Origin: CAJCBL01 sp035298965
GTDB taxonomy: Bacteria; Verrucomicrobiota; Verrucomicrobiia; Opitutales; Opitutaceae
Direction: 5' to 3'
Length of the DNA stretch: 56,450 nucleotides
NCBI GenBank assembly: GCA_035298965.1
Contig: DATGXO010000238.1
Location: 1 to 56,450, forward strand
Below, piece after piece: positions 50,603 through 56,450 of the stretch; the stretch's first letter is position 1; every line of letters starts with the position of its first letter. The position numbers and the translations under genes are program-made. The notes under the pieces are model-generated. The model had not been told where the DNA came from and ran no database searches. It was given only the letters and a program-made list of their open reading frames with translations.

Positions 50603-52729
50603 CTACTCGCGCAGCCAGAGGAGGGTCGTCACGCCGCGCGGGTAGTAGCGGCTGCCGCAGGTGACGCCGGTCTCGCTGTTGATCTGGTCGCACATGGCGT
50701 GCTCACCGCAGCCGGGGCGGCGCTGCCAGTCGGCGTGCACGCGGTCCGCGGCGCGCGCGGCGTCGGTCATCGCCTCCGGGAAGAGCGTGCGCACGACGTG
50801 CTGCGAGATCGCGATCTTGCTGAACCAAGTGTTCGTGCTGGTGCTGCTCATCTTCCAGCCGCCGGATTTGCCGTCGAGGCAGACACCGGGGACGAGGATG
50901 CCGCACAGGTGCTTCGAGAGCAGGCCGAGCAATTCGGCAAAACGGCCCTCGCGCGCGGTGGCGTCTTTGATGCCGAGGTACAGCGGATAGACGAAGCCCT
51001 CGACCGCCGGGATGATCCGCGAGCGGTTGCCCTTCTCGAACACGGCCGGGAACGACTGCGTGTCGGCCTCGAACTTCGTCGCGAGCGTCTTCGCCAACAG
51101 GTCCGCGGTGGCGCGGGCGGCGGCGGAATCGGCCTTCAGGCCGAGGCGTTTGAACGCCTGCTCGAGCAGCACCCAAGCGCCGAGCGTCTTGACGGCGAGA
51201 TAGAGGTTGTTGCGCGCCTGACCGAGGGAGACGTCGAGGCTGTCATAGGTCGTGATCTCGGCGCCATCGAGCCCGCAGCGCGCGCTGTCGTGCTTCATGA
51301 TGCCGTCGCGTTTTTGCGGATTCGGATGATCGCGGCGGCGCAGGCTCTCGGCGCAGCCGAGCAGCACGGGCTGGCGTTTGCGCAGCCATTTCACGTCGCC
51401 GGTCTTCTCGGCGTACGTGACCGCGCAGAGCACCCAGTTCAGGAGCTGCTCCATCGTCATGTGGCTGAAGCAGCCATGCAAATGGTCGCACTCGTAGCTG
51501 GAGTGGCCGGCGGGCGTGAAATGGTTCATCACGCCCATGTCGTGCGTGAAGGAGAGGCCGCCGGGCACGAGCTTGCCGCCGACGTTGATCCTGTCGGTGT
51601 ACGAGTAGCGGTCGACGAAGAGGTCGAGGGCGTTGCGCACGGCCCATGGCGTCCACTCAAGCTCCCAAAAGAGGTGGTCGACCGTGAGGTCGAACGTATT
51701 GACCATCCGGTACTCGCCCTCGTTCACGACCCAGAGCGGCTTGCCCTTGTGCCAGAGCAGCTGCGTGCTGCCGAGGTAGCTGTGCGCGGCCTGGGCGAGG
51801 AGGAATCTCTGGTCGGCGTCGAGCTTCGCGCGGGCGAGCTCGCGATCACGTTGCGCGGCGATCTTCTCGTAACGGGCGCGGTTCGCCAGCGCATGCGCGA
51901 GCACATCCTCGAGGCTCGCGAAGAACTGCGCGTACGCGTAGCGCGCGGGGATGCCGGTGGTGACGACGCCGCCTTGGTAGAAACCGAGCGCGAGCGGGAA
52001 ACGTTTCCGCTGCCGGGCCGGCACCTCGAAAATGAGCGCGCTCTCCCCGCCGATAACATGTACCCCCCGGTAATCTCGGAACTTGGGAGCGAAAACATCA
52101 AACCCAAGCCGTTGTTCCACGGCGGAGGAGCGCGCGGTGACGTAGCCGAAATCCGGACCGACCGCAAAACCCGGCAGGTCGAGTCCTGCATCCTGCACGG
52201 GTCGTTGCAGGCGATCCAGCTCGCCTACGCCAAACATTAACTCGACCGGCTCGGCGCCGGTCCGGTTGTCGAACTCGATCCAGCCGGTGATGGCCGGGGC
52301 GAGTGCGAAGCGGGCTGCCGGGCGCGACATGGTCGCGGGATCGGACAGCTGCGAGAAAGGGGAAAGCAGGCCGAAGCCGAAACGACCGGCCTCGGCGCGC
52401 CACGTGTCGCTGGCCCAGCCGAGCGTGCGTTCATACTCGGCCGGCGACAGCATCCGAAAGCCGGTCGGGACGACCGAGTTGCCGGGATCGGCGCCGGTGA
52501 AGGCGCCTTCGTTCGATTGCGGCGGACGGAAGAACGGCAGCATCTGCCACTCCGCCCCGGCGCCGCCCGCGCGGAAGCCGACATAGACGTTCTGCCGGCC
52601 CGCACCGCGGAGCGACTGCCCGAAACCGCCGGGACTTCCGACCAACCCGATCGAGAAGCTCGCAAACGCCCCGAAGGGCGAATGCTGCGTGTGGTAACTC
52701 TCGACGGCGGGGTTGGCCGGAGCGGTCAT
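50603..52729 (-). CDS. GH52 beta-xylosidase, cytoplasmic
   Basis: A 708-residue protein that lines up along its entire length with the Geobacillus GH52 beta-xylosidase as I remember it. Blocks: 'HSPFGAFASFSIGL' (17-30), 'PLWVVNEGEYRMVNTFDLTV' (331-350) with the nucleophile Glu, 'GLSFTHDMGVMNHFTPAGHS', 'CFSHMTMEQLLNWVLCA' and 'GAEITTYDSLDVSLGQARN' (489-507) with the acid Asp. No signal peptide, so it should act on imported xylobiose or xylo-oligosaccharides in the cytoplasm. GH52 is a small family described mainly from Firmicutes. 27 bases after xylA and 63 before the transporter gene. Confidence 0.95.
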   Translation of the reverse strand: MTAPANPAVESYHTQHSPFGAFASFSIGLVGSPGGFGQSLRGAGRQNVYVGFRAGGAGAEWQMLPFFRPPQSNEGAFTGADPGNSVVPTGFRMLSPAEYERTLGWASDTWRAEAGRFGFGLLSPFSQLSDPATMSRPAARFALAPAITGWIEFDNRTGAEPVELMFGVGELDRLQRPVQDAGLDLPGFAVGPDFGYVTARSSAVEQRLGFDVFAPKFRDYRGVHVIGGESALIFEVPARQRKRFPLALGFYQGGVVTTGIPARYAYAQFFASLEDVLAHALANRARYEKIAAQRDRELARAKLDADQRFLLAQAAHSYLGSTQLLWHKGKPLWVVNEGEYRMVNTFDLTVDHLFWELEWTPWAVRNALDLFVDRYSYTDRINVGGKLVPGGLSFTHDMGVMNHFTPAGHSSYECDHLHGCFSHMTMEQLLNWVLCAVTYAEKTGDVKWLRKRQPVLLGCAESLRRRDHPNPQKRDGIMKHDSARCGLDGAEITTYDSLDVSLGQARNNLYLAVKTLGAWVLLEQAFKRLGLKADSAAARATADLLAKTLATKFEADTQSFPAVFEKGNRSRIIPAVEGFVYPLYLGIKDATAREGRFAELLGLLSKHLCGILVPGVCLDGKSGGWKMSSTSTNTWFSKIAISQHVVRTLFPEAMTDAARAADRVHADWQRRPGCGEHAMCDQINSETGVTCGSRYYPRGVTTLLWLRE

Positions 52730-52756
52730 GGCGGAGGGGTGCCGCGGGCTGAAGGG

Positions 52757-54082
52757 TCAGCTGTGGAGGTAGGTGTTGAGGAGGTTCTCGAGGTACTCCT
52801 GCTTGCCGGACTTGAGGGTCGGCTCGCCGAGCTTGAGCGCGATCTTCTCGAGCTCGCGGAAGTTGGTCTTCTTCGTCTCGATCTCCTTGCCGAAGCCGCT
52901 GTCGAAGGAGGCGTAGCGCTCCTTCACGAAGGCCTCGAACTTGCCTTCGGCGAGGATCTTCTTCGCGAGCTTGAACGCGAGCGCGTACGAATCCATGCCG
53001 CCGATATGCGCGTGGAAGAGGTCCTCCGCGTCGATCGAGGGGCGGCGGAGCTTGGCGTCGAAGTTGAAGCCGCCAGTGCCGAGGCCGCCCGCCTTGAGGA
53101 TCGACGTCATCGCGAGGGTGAGCTCCTTGATGTCGGTGTTGAACTGGTCGGTGTCCCAGCCGAGCAAGAGGTTGCCGGTGTTGGCGTCGATCGAGCCGAG
53201 CATGCCGGCCGCCGCGGCGACCTCGATCTCGTGCTGGAAGGTGTGGCCGGCGAGCGTGGCGTGGTTGGTCTCGATGTTGAACTTGAAGATCTTCTCGAGG
53301 CCGTACGTGCGCAGGAAGCCGATGCAGGTCGCGCAGTCGAAGTCGTACTGGTGTGTGGTCGGCTCCTTCGGTTTGGGCTCGATGAGGAACTGGCCCTTGA
53401 AGCCGATCTCCTTCGCGTAGTCGGCCGCCATGCGGAGCATCGCGGCGAGGTGCGCCTGCTCGCGCTTGAGGTTGGTGTTGAGCAGCGTCTCGTAGCCTTC
53501 GCGGCCGCCCCAGAAAACGTAGTTCTCGCCGCCGAGCTCGAGGGTGACCTCAAGGGCCTTCTTGATCTGCGCCGCGGCGTAGGCGAACACGTGCGCGTCG
53601 GGGTTGGTCGCCGCACCGCACATGAAGCGCGGGTTGGAGAAGAGGTTCGCCGTGCCCCAGAGCAGCTTCACGCCGGTGGCCTTCTGCAGGTCCTTCGCGT
53701 GGGCGACGACGCGGTCGAGGATCTTGTTCGACTCGGCCAGCGACTTGCCTTCCGGCGCGATGTCGCGGTCATGGAAACACCAGAACGGCGCGCGGATCTT
53801 CTGGAAGAACTCGAACGCGGCATCCATGCGCTTGAGCGCCACGGCGACCGGGTCTTTGCCGGACTCCCAGGGACGCACGATCGTGCCGGGGCCGAACGGA
53901 TCGCTGCCGACGCCGCGAAACGCGTGCCAGTAGGCGATCGAGAAACGCATGTGCTCGGCCATCGTCTTGCCGTCGACAACCTCGTCGGGGTTGTAGTGCT
54001 TGAACGCCAGGGCGTTCGCGGACTGCGGGCCCTCGTAAGCGATGGCGGGCGTTTTGAAGAAAGAAACGGAGGTCTTTTTCAT
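52757..54082 (-). CDS. xylA: Xylose isomerase
   Basis: A 441-residue TIM-barrel enzyme converting D-xylose to D-xylulose. The catalytic His/Asp pair is in 'FWCFHDRDIAPEG' near residue 100. 'YVFWGGREGYETLLNTN', the metal Glu/Lys in 'FLIEPKPKEPTTHQYDFD', and metal Asp residues in 'LLLGWDTDQFNTD' and 'GGFNFDAKLRRPS' are all intact. Length corresponds to the class II (longer) enzymes. It is the first gene of the eight-gene operon and divergent from the LacI-type regulator. Leader before ATG is 'ggcctttccc', with no Shine-Dalgarno. No xylulokinase gene is seen. Confidence 0.97.
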   Translation of the reverse strand: MKKTSVSFFKTPAIAYEGPQSANALAFKHYNPDEVVDGKTMAEHMRFSIAYWHAFRGVGSDPFGPGTIVRPWESGKDPVAVALKRMDAAFEFFQKIRAPFWCFHDRDIAPEGKSLAESNKILDRVVAHAKDLQKATGVKLLWGTANLFSNPRFMCGAATNPDAHVFAYAAAQIKKALEVTLELGGENYVFWGGREGYETLLNTNLKREQAHLAAMLRMAADYAKEIGFKGQFLIEPKPKEPTTHQYDFDCATCIGFLRTYGLEKIFKFNIETNHATLAGHTFQHEIEVAAAAGMLGSIDANTGNLLLGWDTDQFNTDIKELTLAMTSILKAGGLGTGGFNFDAKLRRPSIDAEDLFHAHIGGMDSYALAFKLAKKILAEGKFEAFVKERYASFDSGFGKEIETKKTNFRELEKIALKLGEPTLKSGKQEYLENLLNTYLHS

Positions 54083-54209
54083 GGGAAAGGCCGGGCGTTA
54101 TGACGGGGCGATGTTCGCGAGTCGAGCGGCCATAATTGACCCTCTCAACGGAGCCTGAGTGCTAACGGTAGAATTGCATTTCCCGTCGCCACCGTTCTAC
54201 CTTGGCCGA
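54083..54209. promoter_or_regulatory. xylA/regulator divergent promoter region with inverted repeat
   Basis: The 127-base gap carries both promoters. A 7-bp inverted repeat GGTAGAA (54167-54173) / TTCTACC (54195-54201) overlaps a second one, aacggt (54164-54169) / accgtt (54191-54196), close to the regulator's ATG at 54210. Spacing of about 21 bases would put half-sites two helical turns apart, a possible autoregulatory operator. TTGAGA on the minus strand near 54145 might be part of the xylA promoter. All tentative. Confidence 0.4.
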
Positions 54210-55235
54210 ATGAACCGCCCCCGCGTCACCCTCGCCGACATCGCCGCCAAGGCCGGCGTGCACGTGACGACCGTCTCGCTCGCCCTGCGCAACAGCCCGC
54301 GCCTCCCCGCCGCTACGCGGGAACGTATCCGGAAACTGGCCGACGAGCTCGGTTACGCGCCCGACCCCATGCTCCAGGCGCTCGTCGCCTACCGCAGCGG
54401 CTCCGCCGTGCGCCGCAGTCCGCCCACCCTCGCCTACGTGACCAACTGGAACACCCGCATGGGCTGGCGCGAGGTCACCGCGCACCCGGACTTCTACGCC
54501 GGAGCGGAGGGGCGGGCCAAGGAGCTCGGCTACCACCTCGAGCACTTCTGGATGCGCGAGCCCGGCCTCACGCACGGCCGGCTCAGCCGCATCCTCCACA
54601 CCCGCGGCATCAACGGCGTCATCATCGCCTCGCACGTGCGCGAGATCGATGTCGCGTTGCAGTTCGACTGGAGCCGCTTCGCCGCGGTCAAGATCGACTA
54701 TTTCCCGCACGAGCCGCAGCTGCCGGTTGTCACCAACGATCAACTCCAGATCACCCGCCTCGCGATGCAGAAGGTCCTCGCCCGCGGCTACCGCCGCATC
54801 GGGTTCGTGATGGACGAGGGCTGGGACATCACGGTCGACCACCTTTACCAGGCTGGTTTCCTCTGGGAACAGCGCTCGCTCGCGCAAACCGACCGCCTGC
54901 CGCCCTATCTCATCCCGAACAAGGAGCCGCTCGCCGACTGGATCCGCCGCAACCAGCCCGACGTGCTCATCGGCAAGACCGAGTTCGTCGCCGACACGTT
55001 CAAGACGATGAAGCTGCGCATCCCGCAGGACCTCGCGTTCGTCGACATCTTCCTCGAGGACCTCAGCGGCAAGACCGCCGGCGTCGTGCAGAACCACACC
55101 GAGGTCGGCCGGCTGGCCGTCGAGCTTCTTGCCGGCCAACTCCAGCAGAACAAATACGGCATCCCCTCGATCCCGACCACGACCTACGTCGAGGGCACTT
55201 GGCGCGACGGCCGCTCTTTGCCCCCGAAAACGTGA
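54210..55235 (+). CDS. LacI-family regulator of the xylan operon (XylR-type)
   Basis: A 341-residue regulator. The helix-turn-helix is 'VTLADIAAKAGVHVTTVSLALRNSP' (split around residues 6-30), then the hinge 'LADELGYAPDPMLQALVAY', then a sugar-binding-protein-like effector domain ending in 'GIPSIPTTTYVEGTWRDG'. It is divergent from xylA and the degradative operon, the common place for a local LacI repressor sensing xylose or a xylo-oligosaccharide. This is not the AraC-type XylR of Escherichia. The kdgK gene lies 114 bases downstream on the same strand. Confidence 0.92.
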   Translation: MNRPRVTLADIAAKAGVHVTTVSLALRNSPRLPAATRERIRKLADELGYAPDPMLQALVAYRSGSAVRRSPPTLAYVTNWNTRMGWREVTAHPDFYAGAEGRAKELGYHLEHFWMREPGLTHGRLSRILHTRGINGVIIASHVREIDVALQFDWSRFAAVKIDYFPHEPQLPVVTNDQLQITRLAMQKVLARGYRRIGFVMDEGWDITVDHLYQAGFLWEQRSLAQTDRLPPYLIPNKEPLADWIRRNQPDVLIGKTEFVADTFKTMKLRIPQDLAFVDIFLEDLSGKTAGVVQNHTEVGRLAVELLAGQLQQNKYGIPSIPTTTYVEGTWRDGRSLPPKT

Positions 55236-55349
55236 GCCGCCCACGCGCTGCACGTTCAACACATTGACCGTCCGACGCCCTTGCCCTCCCCGCCCCCGCT
55301 CGCATCGAGTAGTCCGCTCCCTTCGCAACCACCCCCTTCACCGCATCCC

Positions 55350-56447
55350 ATGAGTCTTCCCATCAAGCCCGCCGCCCAGTGCGCCTTCGACCAGATCTCG
55401 CTCGGCGAGGTCATGCTCCGCCTCGATCCCGGCGAGGGCCGCATCCGCACCACCCGGCATTTCACCGCCTGGGAGGGCGGCGGCGAATACAACACCTCGC
55501 GCGGCCTCCGGAAGTGCTTCGGTTTGAAGACCGCCGTCTGCACCGCCTTCGTCGACAACGAGGTCGGCCACCTCGTCGAGGACTTCATCATGCAGGGCGG
55601 CGTCGCCACCGACTTCATCAAGTGGCGCGAGGACGACGGCATCGGCCGCACCATCCGCAACGGCCTCAACTTCACCGAGCGCGGCTTCGGCGTGCGCGGC
55701 GCCGTGGGCGTCTCCGACCGCGGCAACACCGCCGCCTCGCAGCTCAAACCCGGCGATTTCGATTGGGAGCACATCTTCGGCAAACTCGGCGTGCGCTGGC
55801 TGCACACCGGCGGCATCTTCGCCGCCCTCTCCGCCACCACCGCCGAGGTCGTGATCGAGGCGGTCAAGGCCGCCAAGCAGCACGGCACCATCGTCTCCTA
55901 CGACCTCAACTATCGCCCCTCGCTCTGGAAGAGCATCGGCGGCATCAAGAAGGCCCAGGAAGTCAACCGCGAGATCGCCAAGTACGTTGACGTGATGATC
56001 GGCAACGAGGAGGACTTCACCGCCTCGCTCGGCTTTGAGGTCAAGGGCGTCGATCACAACATCTCCAGCATCGAACTTGATGCCTTCAAGGCCATGATCG
56101 AGACGGCGGTGAAGGAGTTCAAAAACTTCAAGGTCGCCGCCACCACGCTGCGCGCGGTGAAGACCGCCACCGTCAACGACTGGTCAGCCATCCTTTGGCA
56201 CGACGGCCAATTCCACGAGAGCCGCAAGTATCCCGGCCTGGAGATCCTCGACCGTGTCGGTGGCGGTGACAGTTTCGCCTCCGGTGTGCAGTTCGGTTTC
56301 ATGGAGTTCAACGACGCGCAGAAGGCGGTCGAATACGGTGCCGCCCACGGTGCCCTCGCCTCCACGACCCCCGGCGACACCTCGATGGCGACCCGCAAGG
56401 AAGTCGAAAAGACCTTCGGCGGCGGCGGCGCACGCGTCGTGCGCTAA
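55350..56447 (+). CDS. kdgK: 2-keto-3-deoxygluconate kinase (PfkB family)
   Basis: A 365-residue sugar kinase. 'ISLGEVMLRLDPGEGRIRT' at the N-terminus, 'GGGEYNTSRGLRKCFG', 'VSYDLNYRPSLWKS' and the PfkB C-terminal signature 'DRVGGGDSFASGVQFG' (catalytic Asp in the GGGD) point to KDG kinase more than to ribokinase or fructokinase. KDG kinase phosphorylates 2-keto-3-deoxygluconate, the product of the glucuronate/galacturonate route, ready for aldol cleavage. It fits with alpha-glucuronidase in the neighbouring operon. The stop codon is three bases before the window end, so the downstream aldolase, if any, is not visible. TTGCCC at 55281 may be a -35 box. Confidence 0.85.
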   Translation: MSLPIKPAAQCAFDQISLGEVMLRLDPGEGRIRTTRHFTAWEGGGEYNTSRGLRKCFGLKTAVCTAFVDNEVGHLVEDFIMQGGVATDFIKWREDDGIGRTIRNGLNFTERGFGVRGAVGVSDRGNTAASQLKPGDFDWEHIFGKLGVRWLHTGGIFAALSATTAEVVIEAVKAAKQHGTIVSYDLNYRPSLWKSIGGIKKAQEVNREIAKYVDVMIGNEEDFTASLGFEVKGVDHNISSIELDAFKAMIETAVKEFKNFKVAATTLRAVKTATVNDWSAILWHDGQFHESRKYPGLEILDRVGGGDSFASGVQFGFMEFNDAQKAVEYGAAHGALASTTPGDTSMATRKEVEKTFGGGGARVVR

Positions 56448-56450
56448 GGA

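Noticed and set aside
49754..52240. Plus-strand open frame of 828 codons opposite the transporter and GH52 genes
   Set aside because: Crosses two unrelated real genes, composition typical of an antisense shadow, no motif.
1..56450. CRISPR arrays, tRNA or rRNA genes, insertion sequences
   Set aside because: No regularly spaced repeats, no cloverleaf or rRNA-like stretches and no transposase motifs were noticed by eye.

Overview
The window is GC-rich, densely coded chromosomal DNA, most likely from a member of the Opitutaceae (Verrucomicrobiota). The evidence is the TonB-dependent receptor with a 'VVLNPFEVTAE' N-terminal box, two LacI regulators with a 'VSLALRNSP' helix-turn-helix, MGDG-synthase-like and serine-palmitoyltransferase-like lipid genes, and the very high GC. 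The assignment rests on recognised protein style, not on a search. No rRNA, tRNA, CRISPR array, transposase or phage gene was seen.

Bases 1-8,730 are a lipid and envelope region. It begins with the end of a FabV-type enoyl reductase and a serine-palmitoyltransferase-like PLP enzyme (+). A six-gene minus-strand operon follows: ACP-dehydratase fusion, ketoacyl synthase, short-chain reductase, MGDG-synthase-like glycosyltransferase and two GT4 glycosyltransferases. Together they could build and glycosylate a specialised lipid, possibly a sphingolipid. A run of short palindromes separates the two convergent halves.

Bases 8,730-19,200 are mixed housekeeping: rpmB, murJ, a CsgG-family secreted protein, phosphotransacetylase split into two genes (catalytic domain, then P-loop/DRTGG domain), a lipoprotein, an ArsR-methyltransferase fusion, an unknown protein, a metallo-beta-lactamase-fold nuclease and a YmdB-type phosphoesterase.

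Bases 19,450-28,900 hold an envelope operon: a membrane-anchored repeat protein, a 1,873-residue bacterial alpha-2-macroglobulin lipoprotein with an intact thioester motif, and penicillin-binding protein 1C. An acetolactate synthase large subunit and a serine acetyltransferase follow.

Bases 31,900-40,550 carry a TonB-dependent receptor divergent from a LacI regulator, then trpF overlapping a DegT-type aminotransferase, and a polytopic GT-C-like membrane protein.

Bases 40,720-56,447 are a glucuronoxylan utilisation locus. An eight-gene minus-strand operon runs xylA, GH52 beta-xylosidase, GPH-type sugar transporter, two tandem GH8 exo-oligoxylanases, GH67 alpha-glucuronidase, sialate-O-acetylesterase-like acetylxylan esterase and GH43. 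It diverges from a LacI/XylR-type regulator followed by a 2-keto-3-deoxygluconate kinase. Predicted flow: acetyl and methylglucuronyl groups are removed from xylo-oligosaccharides, xylose units are released from the reducing end (GH8) and by xylosidases (GH43, GH52), xylose goes to xylulose (XylA), and glucuronate enters via KDG (KdgK). No endoxylanase and no xylulokinase are present in the window.

Most start codons lack a Shine-Dalgarno motif and are preceded by pyrimidine-rich sequence. SD-like GGAGG/GAGG occurs mainly at overlapping or tightly coupled genes.
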